The notes: generated from the letters alone by a model not told the origin. DNA of 64,000 nt from Pseudomonas sp. B33.4 (GCF_034555375.1 NZ_CP140706.1:4393001-4457000), one strand, 5' to 3'. Positions 44,960 to 54,130 are shown, counted from the first letter of the stretch. A program made the numbers and translations.

Positions 44960-46375
44960 ATGAAATCGACCCCTTCCGGGCTGCCCGAACAGCCCGCGCT
45001 GCAGCGCACGCTCAGCAATCGTCATATCCAGCTAATGGCCATGGGCGGCGCCATCGGCACCGGCCTGTTCATGGGCTCCGGAAAGATCATCGCCCTCTCC
45101 GGGACGTCGATCATCCTCATCTACATGATCATCGGCCTGTTCGTGTTTTTCGTCATGCGCGCCATGGGCGAAATGCTCCTGTCCAACCTCAACTTCAAAA
45201 CCTTCGCCGACTTCGCCGGTGCCTACCTCGGCCCGCGCGCGGCATTCTTCCTCGGCTGGTCGTACTGGCTGAGCTGGAGCGTGGCGGTGATCGGCGATGC
45301 CGTCGTGGTCGGCGGCTTCTTCCAGTACTGGTTCCCCGACGTCCCGGCGTGGATACCCGCCGTCGGCATGCTGGCGACCCTGTTCGCCCTCAACGTGCTG
45401 ACCGTCAGGCTGTTCGGTGAAGTGGAATTCTGGTTCGCGATCATCAAGATCATTGCCGTCGTGACCCTGATCGGCGTCAGCACCGTACTGATCGCCAGCT
45501 CGTTCGTCTCGCCCAGCGGCGTCACCGCGTCCCTGAGTCACTTGGTGGACAAACAAGCGGCATTCCCCAACGGCTTGTTCGGCTTCTTCGCCGGATTTCA
45601 AATGGCGATCTTCTCCTTCGCCGGCACCGAGCTGATCGGCACCGCCGCCGCCGAAACCCGCTCGCCGGAGAAAACCCTGCCCAAAGCGATCAACTCAATT
45701 CCGCTGCGGATCATCCTGTTCTACGTGTTGGCACTGACCTGCATTATTGCCGTGACCTCGTGGCAACAGGTCTCCCCGGTCAAGAGCCCCTTTGTCGAAC
45801 TGTTCCTCGTCGCCGGGTTCCCAGCAGCGGCCGGCATCGTCAACTTCGTGGTCCTGACCTCGGCGGCCTCATCGGCCAACAGCGGCGTGTTCTCATCAAG
45901 CCGCATGCTGTTCGGGCTGGCGAATCAGGACAACGCCCCCGGCCTATTCCGCCGACTGTCGAGCAACAGCGTGCCGCTGCTGAGCCTGGCGTTCACCACG
46001 CTGTTGATGCTGGTCGGCGTGGTGGTGCTATTCATCGTGCCGGAAGTCATGACCGCGTTCACCATCGTCTCGACCGTGTCGGCGATTCTGGTGATCTTCA
46101 CCTGGTCGACCATCCTGGCGTCTTACATTGCCTACCGGAAAAAACGTCCGGATCTGCATGCGAAGTCGGCTTACAAGATGCCCGGCGGTGTGCCGATGGC
46201 TTGGTTCTCGTTGGCGTTTTTGGGGTTTGTGCTGGGGTTGCTGGCGTTGCGGCCTGATACGCGGATTGCGCTGATGGTGATGCCAGGGTGGTTTGTTTGG
46301 TTGGCGATTGCTTATCAGTTGACGCGGTTGAGGAAGCCGAAATCTGCGGTTGGGTCGGCTAGTCAGTTTGGTTAG
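44960..46375 (+). CDS. Amino-acid permease, AAT (APC) family
   Basis: A 471-residue permease with 12 membrane segments. The N-terminal signature LMAMGGAIGTGLFMGSGK and helix 6 FSFAGTELIGTAAAETRSP are diagnostic of the AAT family (AnsP/GabP/ProY group). It ends the polyamine/ornithine operon, so an ornithine- or proline-related substrate is likely. A terminator follows. Confidence 0.9.
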   Translation: MKSTPSGLPEQPALQRTLSNRHIQLMAMGGAIGTGLFMGSGKIIALSGTSIILIYMIIGLFVFFVMRAMGEMLLSNLNFKTFADFAGAYLGPRAAFFLGWSYWLSWSVAVIGDAVVVGGFFQYWFPDVPAWIPAVGMLATLFALNVLTVRLFGEVEFWFAIIKIIAVVTLIGVSTVLIASSFVSPSGVTASLSHLVDKQAAFPNGLFGFFAGFQMAIFSFAGTELIGTAAAETRSPEKTLPKAINSIPLRIILFYVLALTCIIAVTSWQQVSPVKSPFVELFLVAGFPAAAGIVNFVVLTSAASSANSGVFSSSRMLFGLANQDNAPGLFRRLSSNSVPLLSLAFTTLLMLVGVVVLFIVPEVMTAFTIVSTVSAILVIFTWSTILASYIAYRKKRPDLHAKSAYKMPGGVPMAWFSLAFLGFVLGLLALRPDTRIALMVMPGWFVWLAIAYQLTRLRKPKSAVGSASQFG

Positions 46376-46386
46376 ATGTGCAAGCG

Positions 46387-46417
46387 AAAGCCGTCACTTG
46401 GAAGTGACGGCTTTTTG
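46387..46417 (+). terminator. Rho-independent terminator
   Basis: Stem aaagccgtcac / gtgacggcttt with a 5-6 nt loop and a T run, a few bases after the permease stop. Confidence 0.9.
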
Positions 46418-46461
46418 TTATCAGTGAACGAGCATTTCACCCGCCCATGGCGGAACAGGCT

Positions 46462-46824
46462 TTATGCCTTCACCTCAACGTTATCCAACGCCTGATTCAC
46501 CGCCAACTCCCCCAACATCACCACCTGCGCGATGCCCAGCGCGGTTTTGCGGTGCGAGGGGTCGAGTGCTGCGGCGAAGTTGTTGAGCATTTCCGAAGCG
46601 GAACTCAGCGTTTCACTGGCGTTGGCCAGCAGGGATTCCGAGTCGTACTTCGGATTGGCGAGGTACATGCGCTCGGGCTCGTTGACGCTGGACATGATGT
46701 GGCAGGTGGGGAGGAGGTAGTGATCGAGCGCGCGCTCGGCGGCTTCGTGGAGTTTTTTGGAGTTGAGGGATTCGTAGGGGGATGCGGGATCGGTTTCTGG
46801 TGGGTTGGGCGTTACTTTGAACAT
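46462..46824 (-). CDS. Conserved hypothetical protein (DUF6124/DUF3077-like)
   Basis: A 120-residue Pseudomonas-type protein. The start at 46824 has GGAG eight bases upstream, and the longer frame to 46998 is not supported. Conserved-looking segments are AAERALDHYLLP and LLANASETLSSASEMLNN; a long Ala/Leu-rich helical C-terminus follows. No function is known to me; the family name is from memory. Confidence 0.7.
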   Translation of the reverse strand: MFKVTPNPPETDPASPYESLNSKKLHEAAERALDHYLLPTCHIMSSVNEPERMYLANPKYDSESLLANASETLSSASEMLNNFAAALDPSHRKTALGIAQVVMLGELAVNQALDNVEVKA

Positions 46825-46891
46825 AAATGGAACTCCAGCACTTACAAAATGGGAGCCATCCACTCTCGCTACCAAACGAAGGGTGGTGACC

Positions 46892-47046
46892 ATACACAGG
46901 TTGGTAGACCGGAGCACTGGAACCGGCGCTTCCGAAGAAGCCCTGAGCATGGCCACCATAATCCAGGCGCAAAAATGCGACTGCATGGGGTGACGCAATG
47001 CATCAGTGCTGCGGGTCTACCAAACCCGATCACTGGTTTTCAGTGA
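46892..47046. repeat. Inverted repeats upstream of the DUF6124-like gene
   Basis: A ggttggtagacc block near 46900 is matched by an inverted ggtctaccaaacc block near 47013, and TCACTG-GTTTT-CAGTGA at 47030-47046 forms a perfect hairpin. They may be regulatory or remnants of a small mobile element. Confidence 0.4.
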
Positions 47047-47110
47047 CCCAGGAACAATAGAACCCGCTAGCTAGACGCACAAGCCGGCGGATTCTGTCTT
47101 AGGTGTAGGG

Positions 47111-47158
47111 GGTGGCGCAAGGTCGTGTAGGCCATTAGTGGCGCCACCTAGGTGTTTT
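47111..47158. terminator. Hairpin followed by a T run at the island edge
   Basis: GGTGGCGC (47111-47118) pairs with GCGCCACC (47141-47148), followed by TAGGTGTTTTT. The 22-nt loop is long for a terminator. It marks the change from high-GC to AT-rich sequence. Confidence 0.4.
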
Positions 47159-47207
47159 TAAACAAGCATAGTGTTGTTAAAGGACTCGCACGGGTGAACT
47201 GAAAAAA

Positions 47208-47426
47208 GTGAACCCTTTCCCAGAAATAAATCCGCCCCTTTTTTTCCAAAAATTTAAGCAAAAACAATTAAAAGGAGAGATAGATATACCCATAACGAGA
47301 CTAGGTGCAGACACTCAAAAGGCGTCCCTTGGTCTGCAAATACAGGACCTTGCCGACTACATTGATCGGCAAGGCGTCAGAGCTACACAGGAGCAAAACA
47401 GGCTGCTCGGACGTACGCCGGCCTAG
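47208..47426 (+). CDS. Possible small hypothetical protein upstream of the methyltransferase
   Basis: A 72-codon frame from a GTG at 47208. The composition is protein-like (KGEIDIPITRLG, LGLQIQDLADYIDRQG), but there is no clear ribosome site, and the frame could be a remnant. It lies 123 bp before the methyltransferase gene in the same direction. No family recognised. Confidence 0.3.
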   Translation: MNPFPEINPPLFFQKFKQKQLKGEIDIPITRLGADTQKASLGLQIQDLADYIDRQGVRATQEQNRLLGRTPA

Positions 47427-47549
47427 CGCTTCGGAGACAGAAGACAGCGCCGCGCCACATGAAGGGCAAAGCGGCACAAAGCCATACCTGACGACGACAA
47501 AAGAAAAATCCGAAGGTATGCTACGCGCAGTTTTTACTTTGAGGTTTGA

Positions 47550-48704
47550 ATGGAAACGTTCACGGACACGCCCAGCATTGTTGACCTGTTTTCTGGTTGT
47601 GGCGGTTTTTCGCTAGGCGCCGAACTATCGGGCTTTCATACGCTTGCCGCAATTGATATTGATTCAACACTTCAGTCAGGCTACAAAAAGAATTTCCCCG
47701 ACACAAAAGTTGTAGAAGGCAACGTAGCCGACATACAACTAAACGACTGGAAAGTTCTAATTGGCAACAAACGCCCCCATGGAATTATAGGCGGCCCACC
47801 ATGCCAAGGTTTCAGCCGTATAGGAAAAAGGCAGAAGGATGATCCAAGAAACGATCTTGTTCATCACTTTTACCGCCATGTTAAAGAGCTTCGCCCGAAG
47901 TTTTTTGTAATGGAAAATGTCCAGGGAATCTTAGACGAAGAAAATATTGAAACACTAACAAATGGCATCGGGCAAATTTCCGAACTATACACAATACTAG
48001 GACCTTTCGTTATTAACGCTGCAGACTTCGGCGCCCCAACAAATCGATACCGAGTATTGGTAATTGGGTATGATCCTCAAGAAATATTATCCTTGACGAT
48101 CGAGCAATTTTTAGCAAAAAAAGTAAAAAAACATACAACCGTAAAAGACGCAATTTTCGACCTGCCCGCTCCAACTAAAGACACAAAAAATTACAACGAT
48201 TACTCTTGGACCCCTTATCCAAGTCAAGATAAGAAAAACTTATCGCCTTACGCAAAAAAAATGAGAACAGCTCCACCGAAAGGTATTGGATGGCCAGAGA
48301 GCGTAAAAAAACTTAAAGATGGCTTCGTTTCTGGTCTAACGGAGACTAAGCACTCTGAAGAAATTTCACTACGCTATAAAAACACACCAAATGGCAAGCC
48401 AGACATTATTAGCAAGTCGCACAAATTAAGTTGGGACGGTCTGAGTCCAACACTTCGCGCTGGTACAGGGTCGGATAAAGGGTCATTTCAGGCAGTCAGA
48501 CCCTTGCACCCGTCTGAGGGTCGAGTGATCAATGTACGGGAGGCAGCTCGACTTCAGGGATTTCCCGATTGGTTCGTATTTCACCCAACAAAGTGGCACA
48601 GTTTCCGAATGATCGGAAATAGTGTTTCCCCCTTAGTTTCGCTGGGAATTATGAGCGTAATCATGGCCGCCACGACACAAAACAACCAGAACAAAGTAGC
48701 TTGA
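47550..48704 (+). CDS. DNA (cytosine-5-)-methyltransferase
   Basis: A 384-residue type II C5 methyltransferase. Motif I is VDLFSGCGGFSLG, motif IV carries the catalytic Cys85 in GGPPCQGFSR, motif VI is MENVQG near 121-126, motif VIII-like QSRYRV appears as APTNRYRVLVIGY, and motifs IX-X include VREAARLQGFPD and GNSVSPLVS. GAGG precedes the ATG by five bases. Codon use is AT-rich, unlike the flanks. The stop is 23 bp before the start of the GHKL ATPase gene, so they form one module. Without a nuclease gene, the target site cannot be inferred. Confidence 0.92.
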   Translation: METFTDTPSIVDLFSGCGGFSLGAELSGFHTLAAIDIDSTLQSGYKKNFPDTKVVEGNVADIQLNDWKVLIGNKRPHGIIGGPPCQGFSRIGKRQKDDPRNDLVHHFYRHVKELRPKFFVMENVQGILDEENIETLTNGIGQISELYTILGPFVINAADFGAPTNRYRVLVIGYDPQEILSLTIEQFLAKKVKKHTTVKDAIFDLPAPTKDTKNYNDYSWTPYPSQDKKNLSPYAKKMRTAPPKGIGWPESVKKLKDGFVSGLTETKHSEEISLRYKNTPNGKPDIISKSHKLSWDGLSPTLRAGTGSDKGSFQAVRPLHPSEGRVINVREAARLQGFPDWFVFHPTKWHSFRMIGNSVSPLVSLGIMSVIMAATTQNNQNKVA

Positions 48705-48727
48705 GAGAGAAAGGGAGAGCAGACGCA

Positions 48728-50473
48728 ATGAGTGCCATTGGGGAAGAGTTCACAGTTGATACTCGGCCAAGCAAAGAGGTCGTAGTAGACAGTTTAATCC
48801 GCGACATAACAATTGAAGCCTGCATCTTCGATCTAATAGATAACTCTATAGACGCCGCTCGCGACACTCTCTATAAACTTGACCCTGCACTTGAACGCGA
48901 CTCTTCTCCTGCGAGCTACGAAAACTTCAAAATAAAATTAACTATCGATGGTGAAAAATTCATCATTACTGATAACTGCGGTGGAATATCTCAATTGGAT
49001 TTGTCCACTGCGGCGCTTCGGTTCGGACAACGCTCGACCCACGATTCAGGTATTGGAGTTTTCGGAGTAGGACTCAACAGAGCAATATTTAAGTTGGGCC
49101 GTGACATAAATCTTGACTCAGACACTGGAAGGGAACGTTGTACGCTTACGTTAGATACCTCGGAATATCTAAAGACCGAGGAATGGGATTTACCCGCTAC
49201 AAGTCTCCCCTCCCAAGGAAGGGTTGGCACGACACTGTCCATAAATAAAATTGCTGGGGAAACTTCTCGTAAGTTTTCAGACGCGGCCTGGGAATCAGAC
49301 TTCATAATTGAAATTGGCAGACGTTACGGGAAATATCTGGAAAAAGGTCTCGATATCAGCATTAACGATGTAGAAATACAAAGCGAACTAATCAAAATTC
49401 GTACTGACAGCCATTATGATACCGACCGAAAATTTTTCAAGCCTTCGGATGAGGTATCGGTACACATTGAAGCCGGCCAACATATCAAGCACAAATTCAG
49501 CGTAGAGACAGGAGGAGATAAAAACAACTCACGCGAATTGACTAAGCAGTATGGCTGGACAATTTTTTGTAATGATAGAGCGGTAATTGTTTCGGATCAG
49601 ACATGGAAAACAGGTTGGCTCGGCAAGTTCCACACTCAGTTTTATGGATTTGTCGGAAATGTATACTTTTACAGCAAGTATCCTGAGAAGCTACCTTGGA
49701 GCACCACCAAGACTGATGTGGATCTCAACAATCCCGCTTATCAAACCACACTTGAGGAAATGAAAAAATTCACTCAAAAGTGGAGAGTCTTTTCTGATAA
49801 GATGAAGGAAATCAGAGCAGGGCGTGGAAAACTTCCACCAATCCCAACGCCCGCTACTATACCTACACCTGCCAAACCGAATCCGGCCACCACTGCGCCA
49901 AGCAATCCGGCGACTACAAAATCTCCCGTTGCCAAACCTGTAATAAAACAGCCAACACATAAATTAGATCACAATACATTTGAGACACTGCTACCAATTG
50001 AAATGGATGAGCTATATTGCGACGACAAACATCTCGCACTGGTTCACGAAGCGAAAATTATAAATCTCAATCGAACCAGCTACTCAGCACTCTTGCTTAT
50101 GAGAACCTTGTTTGAAGTAAGCTCCATCTGGTTTCTTATCCGCAAAGAAATGTACACACCATTAAAAAAATCCATCATTGAAAAACGCAACTCCGACCGA
50201 CAAAAAACAGACAGAGCACCGCTGAGTAAAGTTGAAGAGAACAACGCAAGCCCTACTCTCGACGAAATAATTGTTTACTTAGAAGCGAACGAAACAGTTT
50301 GGGATGATGCCAATCGTAAAAGCATCAAGCACAGTCTAAAAAAATTCGCACAGCATAAAGAAAAACTTAACAGCGCAGTCCACAGTCACTTTCAGCCAAT
50401 CAGCAAGCTGGAGGCATTTCAAATGCGAGATGAAGTACTTCCAATATTGCGATATTTACTTACCGCGGACTAG
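48728..50473 (+). CDS. MORC-like GHKL ATPase of a restriction-modification-type module
   Basis: A 581-residue protein with an N-terminal GHKL (Hsp90/MutL/histidine-kinase-like) ATPase. The N-box is IEACIFDLIDNSIDAA (residues 29-44), the G1 box TDNCGGIS (81-88) and the G2 box GVFGVGLNRAIFKLG (110-124); GRVGTTLSI supplies the later Gly-Thr motif. A MutL/MORC-type transducer region follows, then a Pro/Thr-rich linker (about 365-410) and a helical C-terminal domain I do not recognise. Bacterial MORC-like ATPases are known to co-occur with C5 methylases in predicted restriction-like systems. The start is ATG at 48728, 11 nt after GGGAG. A strong terminator follows. Confidence 0.85.
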   Translation: MSAIGEEFTVDTRPSKEVVVDSLIRDITIEACIFDLIDNSIDAARDTLYKLDPALERDSSPASYENFKIKLTIDGEKFIITDNCGGISQLDLSTAALRFGQRSTHDSGIGVFGVGLNRAIFKLGRDINLDSDTGRERCTLTLDTSEYLKTEEWDLPATSLPSQGRVGTTLSINKIAGETSRKFSDAAWESDFIIEIGRRYGKYLEKGLDISINDVEIQSELIKIRTDSHYDTDRKFFKPSDEVSVHIEAGQHIKHKFSVETGGDKNNSRELTKQYGWTIFCNDRAVIVSDQTWKTGWLGKFHTQFYGFVGNVYFYSKYPEKLPWSTTKTDVDLNNPAYQTTLEEMKKFTQKWRVFSDKMKEIRAGRGKLPPIPTPATIPTPAKPNPATTAPSNPATTKSPVAKPVIKQPTHKLDHNTFETLLPIEMDELYCDDKHLALVHEAKIINLNRTSYSALLLMRTLFEVSSIWFLIRKEMYTPLKKSIIEKRNSDRQKTDRAPLSKVEENNASPTLDEIIVYLEANETVWDDANRKSIKHSLKKFAQHKEKLNSAVHSHFQPISKLEAFQMRDEVLPILRYLLTAD

Positions 50474-50484
50474 CCCCTCCCTGA

Positions 50485-50514
50485 TAAACAGCTATGAAGA
50501 CTCATAGCTGTTTA
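50485..50514. terminator. Long perfect hairpin ending the MTase-ATPase operon
   Basis: A 13-bp perfect stem (taaacagctatga / tcatagctgttta) with a 4-nt loop, 11 bp after the ATPase stop. The T tail is weak (gattta). Confidence 0.75.
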
Positions 50515-50635
50515 GATTTAACTTAGAAAAAAGGGAACGGACTTATTTACTTCCAAGCCCTTTCTTCTATATAAACACAATTAGCATCGATTATGCAGGG
50601 CAGGTCGCACGGATTGCTCGGGTGCACCAATACGG

Positions 50636-50776
50636 TTGAAATACCGCGCGGAACGCATGGCGCCAGAGGTGCGATATGAACAGCGTGAGATGCGGGGCTT
50701 TACAGATGCCGACCTTGATTTAATCAAAAACAGCTTGCTCAGCCATCTCATGCAGATTTGTCCTACAAACATGTGA
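50636..50776 (+). pseudogene. Remnant of an unknown gene, C-terminal part
   Basis: An in-frame stretch from 50636 to a TGA at 50774 (39 codons from the ATG at 50657) reads as plausible protein, including VRYEQREMRGFTDADLDLI. It is higher in GC than its surroundings and has no ribosome site, so it looks like the tail of a lost gene. No family recognised. Confidence 0.3.
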
Positions 50777-51032
50777 CTTTTGGATTTTTACGAGCCAGGA
50801 AGTACTTACCCTCTAACCCCGCGTCAACCTCAAGATTTACGCCCATTGCGTAACTTCCGCTTGAAGTATAAAAATAGTCCGTCACAGTGCCTTTATAAAT
50901 CCCCCCCTCATATTCAACCTGAACACGCTGCCCTAATGGTATCGGGATATTATTCGGCAGCACAAAATTCTCAACTCTTGATATCAAGGCGTAGTGTTGC
51001 GGACACAGTAAATCCAACTTATTAAATTCCAT
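50763..51032 (-). CDS. Small hypothetical protein
   Basis: An 89-residue soluble protein with GGAG eight bases before its ATG at 51032. It contains PIPLGQRVQVEYEGGIYKG and SSGSYAMGVNLEVDAG, suggesting a small beta-barrel or SH3-like fold. No family recognised. It is convergent with the MTase-ATPase module. Confidence 0.6.
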   Translation of the reverse strand: MEFNKLDLLCPQHYALISRVENFVLPNNIPIPLGQRVQVEYEGGIYKGTVTDYFYTSSGSYAMGVNLEVDAGLEGKYFLARKNPKVTCL

Positions 51033-51204
51033 TATTTTCACTCCAAGACAATTTATCCAGCGAACCAAATTTACTGTCGCATGAAAAATAGAGTTTGCCA
51101 CCTGTCAAACCTGACAGGTGAACAATAATTATTCGGCATCAAAAAAATCTTATTAACAACCAAAGTTGCGCCATGTATTGATCCGCGCTACAAATTCCCA
51201 TGAC

Positions 51205-51262
51205 TGAAATTAGGGAAATTGGGGAAATTAGGGGCAGGGAAAATTAGGGGCCAGACCACAAT
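51205..51262. repeat. Short tandem-like repeat gggaaattaggg
   Basis: Three or four imperfect copies of gaaatt(a)gggg lie before gccagaccaca. Similar gggaaattaggggcagaccac tracts occur near decayed transposase sites in pseudomonads. It marks the right edge of the AT-rich island. Confidence 0.5.
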
Positions 51263-51384
51263 ATTCAGTCGATTTGTCTCGCTTCAGCTGCGAGCAAGAG
51301 CACGTGGTAAAGACGCGTAAGCCTCCGTCCTGTCTAATCCTGATAAACTCCCCAACCTTCACCCCTCTGATCCAGATTCCCCCA

Positions 51385-52371
51385 ATGTCTCTACAACCCG
51401 CCCCACTCTCCCGCCGCTTCTCCGTCGCCCCAATGATGGATTGGACTGACCGCCATTGCCGTTTCTTCCTACGCCTCCTATCGAAGAACGCTCTGCTCTA
51501 CACCGAAATGGTCACCACCGGCGCGCTGCTCAACGGCGATCACGAGCGCTTCCTCCGTCACAACGAAGCCGAGCACCCTCTAGCCTTGCAACTAGGCGGT
51601 AGCGTTCCGTTGGATCTGGCCGCCTGCGCACGCATGGCCCAGGAGCACGGCTACGACGAGGTAAACCTGAACGTGGGCTGCCCAAGCGATCGTGTGCAGA
51701 ACAACATGATCGGCGCGTGCCTGATGGGTCACCCGCAACTGGTGGCGGATTGTGTGAAGGCGATGCAAGACGCGGTGTCGATTCCAGTAACGGTAAAACA
51801 CCGCATCGGCATCAACGGTCGGGACAGTTACGCGGAGCTGTGTGATTTCGTCGGCACCGTGCGCGATGCCGGGTGCACGAGTTTTACCGTGCATGCGCGG
51901 ATTGCGATTCTGGAGGGGTTGTCGCCGAAGGAGAATCGTGACATTCCGCCGTTGCGCTATGACGTGGCGGCGCAGCTGAAGGCGGATTTTCCGGCGTTGG
52001 AGATTGTGCTGAATGGCGGGATCAAGACTATGGAGGCTTGTCATGAGCATTTGCAGACGTTTGACGGTGTGATGTTGGGGCGTGAGGCTTATCACAATCC
52101 GTATTTGCTGGCGGAAGTGGATCAGCAGTTGTTCGGCAGTTCGGCGCCGGTGATCAGTCGGGCTGAGGCGTTGGCGCAACTGCGTCCTTATATAGCCGAG
52201 CATTTGCTGGCCGGTGGTGCGATGCATCACATCACGCGGCATGTGCTGGGCCTGGGCACGGGGTTCCCGGGGGCGCGGAAATTCCGTCAGTTGTTGTCGG
52301 TGGATATTCACAAGGCCAAGGATCCACTGGCGTTGCTGGATCAGGCGGCTGAGTTGCTTGAAGGTCGTTGA
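51385..52371 (+). CDS. dusA: tRNA-dihydrouridine synthase A
   Basis: A 328-residue FMN enzyme that reduces uridines at positions 20/20a of tRNA. Motifs: SVAPMMDWTDRHCRFFLRLL at the FMN-binding start, LNVGCPSDRVQNNMIGACLM with the catalytic Cys, and VKHRIGING. The ATG at 51385 fits the family N-terminus; the frame upstream runs into the repeat region. Confidence 0.95.
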   Translation: MSLQPAPLSRRFSVAPMMDWTDRHCRFFLRLLSKNALLYTEMVTTGALLNGDHERFLRHNEAEHPLALQLGGSVPLDLAACARMAQEHGYDEVNLNVGCPSDRVQNNMIGACLMGHPQLVADCVKAMQDAVSIPVTVKHRIGINGRDSYAELCDFVGTVRDAGCTSFTVHARIAILEGLSPKENRDIPPLRYDVAAQLKADFPALEIVLNGGIKTMEACHEHLQTFDGVMLGREAYHNPYLLAEVDQQLFGSSAPVISRAEALAQLRPYIAEHLLAGGAMHHITRHVLGLGTGFPGARKFRQLLSVDIHKAKDPLALLDQAAELLEGR

Positions 52372-52398
52372 TTGAAGTCTTGAGTGTGCGGGCGACGC

Positions 52399-52818
52399 AT
52401 GAGCGTTGCTCGGTGTTTTGTTGTACTGACAGGATGTCTTTTGTTTATGCCCGCGTTTAGTTTTTCTGCTTTCAAGCGTTTCACCCTCCTCGCCTTGTTC
52501 AGCTTCACTTCCGACGTTTATGCGCACTGCGATGGCTTTTGCATGGGCCGTACCGATACGCCGTGGGAGGTGACGCAGTTTTCCGGCTTCACCTTGGTGT
52601 CTTTATTCCTCGCGCCTATTTCGTCTAGCCAGGAAACGACCGACAGTCACAAGCGTGTTTACTCTGCTGAAGAACAGGAAGACGCGCGACTCTATCTGGC
52701 CAGCGACGGCATGCTGCAGGCCGCGTATTTCACGTCGGCCTTGCAGCGCTTTCGCCAGGAGTCGCCGGATTCGGCGTTAAACGATCTCGCCGTTGCGGCG
52801 TTGATCAGCGCTCAGTGA
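52399..52818 (+). CDS. Exported DUF2388-like protein
   Basis: About 139 residues from ATG 52399 (starts at 52384 and 52447 are also possible). A signal-like segment (FTLLALFSFTSDVYA) precedes a Cys-containing stretch. The C-terminus LYLASDGMLQAAYFTSALQR resembles the ASDG...ALxxxR signature of DUF2388 proteins of Pseudomonas. No function is known. It is convergent with uppP. Confidence 0.6.
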   Translation: MSVARCFVVLTGCLLFMPAFSFSAFKRFTLLALFSFTSDVYAHCDGFCMGRTDTPWEVTQFSGFTLVSLFLAPISSSQETTDSHKRVYSAEEQEDARLYLASDGMLQAAYFTSALQRFRQESPDSALNDLAVAALISAQ

Positions 52819-53652
52819 TCAGGCTGCCGCTGCGGCGGTCCAATTGACCCAACCGAACAGCCACGTCGCCAGAATCAACAAACCAAACGCGATCCGATAC
52901 CAGGCGAACGCGGCGTAGCTGTGGTTGGCAATAAACTTGAGCAGGCCGCGTACGGCGATCATCGCGAAGATGAATGCGGTGACGAAGCCGAGGGCGAAGA
53001 CTGGCAGGTCGTTGGGTTGGAACAGGTCGCGGTATTTGTAGCCGGAGTAGACGGCGGCGCCGACCATGGTGGGCATGGCGAGGAAGAACGAGAATTCGGT
53101 GGCGGCTTTGCGCGACAAGCCGAAGAGCAGACCGCCGATGATGGTCGAGCCGGAGCGTGAGGTGCCGGGAATCATCGCCAGGCATTGTACGAATCCGACT
53201 TTCAGTGCGTGGGACCAGCGCATGTCGTCGACGTGTTCGACGCTGATCACATGGCTGCGCTGTTCCGCCCACAGCATGATGATGCCGCCGACGACCAGTG
53301 CCACGGCGACGGTGATCGGGTTGAACAGGTATTCGTGGATCGCATCGGCGAACAACACGCCCAGGACTACGGCGGGCAGAAAGGCGATCAGCAAGTTGAG
53401 GGTGAAGCGTTGCGCATTACGTTCGGTGGGCAGGCCTTTGACGATTTCGAAGATCTTCGGTCGAAACTCCCAGACAACGGCAAGAATGGCACCCAGTTGA
53501 ATAATGATGTTGAAGGCCATGGCGCGTTCGCCGCCGAATTCCAGCAAGTCGGCTACGATGATCTGGTGGCCGGTACTCGAGATCGGCAAGAACTCGGTCA
53601 GGCCTTCTACCGCACCTAATATCAACACCTGGAAAAGGGTCCAGAAATCCAT
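52819..53652 (-). CDS. uppP: Undecaprenyl-diphosphatase UppP/BacA
   Basis: A 277-residue integral membrane phosphatase. The active-site motifs are [17 protein letters not shown] and [15 protein letters not shown]. The start at 53652 has GGAGG four bases upstream. It recycles the lipid carrier used by peptidoglycan and by exopolysaccharide synthesis such as the cluster downstream, and gives bacitracin resistance. Confidence 0.95.
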   Translation of the reverse strand: MDFWTLFQVLILGAVEGLTEFLPISSTGHQIIVADLLEFGGERAMAFNIIIQLGAILAVVWEFRPKIFEIVKGLPTERNAQRFTLNLLIAFLPAVVLGVLFADAIHEYLFNPITVAVALVVGGIIMLWAEQRSHVISVEHVDDMRWSHALKVGFVQCLAMIPGTSRSGSTIIGGLLFGLSRKAATEFSFFLAMPTMVGAAVYSGYKYRDLFQPNDLPVFALGFVTAFIFAMIAVRGLLKFIANHSYAAFAWYRIAFGLLILATWLFGWVNWTAAAAA

Positions 53653-54130
53653 TAATCCTCCGTCAGAGCGCTCTTGGCGAGCGACCGGGTAATAACACTC
53701 AGGGGTTGAGTATCTGCAGTGAGACCATTGACATACATAAATGCAAAAGTTCATCAGCCACAAAGATTACGTCTTATTAAAAGACACACTCAAGCCATGT
53801 TAGTAATCGTCGGCCGACGAACTACGCAGAAAATATTTAGGCCTTTTTTCAGAAAAAAGTTGCTCGGACAATAAAGTGTGATCAATATCACATTATGCAG
53901 AGATGGCCAGACAGTGGCAATTGGACATAGACAAAGCTATCGCATTCACCTCAAAATAGTGGCACCATTGCATATCGCCACCATCTAAGCAGTAGTTCAC
54001 CCCTCCGAGAAAATCAACTAAAAGCTTGAAAAGCTTAATTATTGTTAGAAAACTCGCGAGACACGTCTAAAATCCGCGCAAATGTTACCAATTGTCAGTC
54101 ACAGATGAGAACCGGTGCTTTAACATCCCG
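53653..54130. other. Intergenic region between uppP and the first winged-helix regulator
   Basis: AT-rich divergent promoter region. It contains the CRP/Vfr-like palindrome at 53877-53892 and a direct repeat of aaagctt (about 54020-54036). No gene seen. Confidence 0.6.
53877..53892. promoter_or_regulatory. CRP/Vfr-type binding site
   Basis: TGTGA-TCAATA-TCACA is a perfect match to the half-sites and 6-bp spacing of the CRP/Vfr consensus. It lies about 250 bp upstream of the first winged-helix gene and 225 bp upstream of the uppP start, so it could serve either side. Confidence 0.65.
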
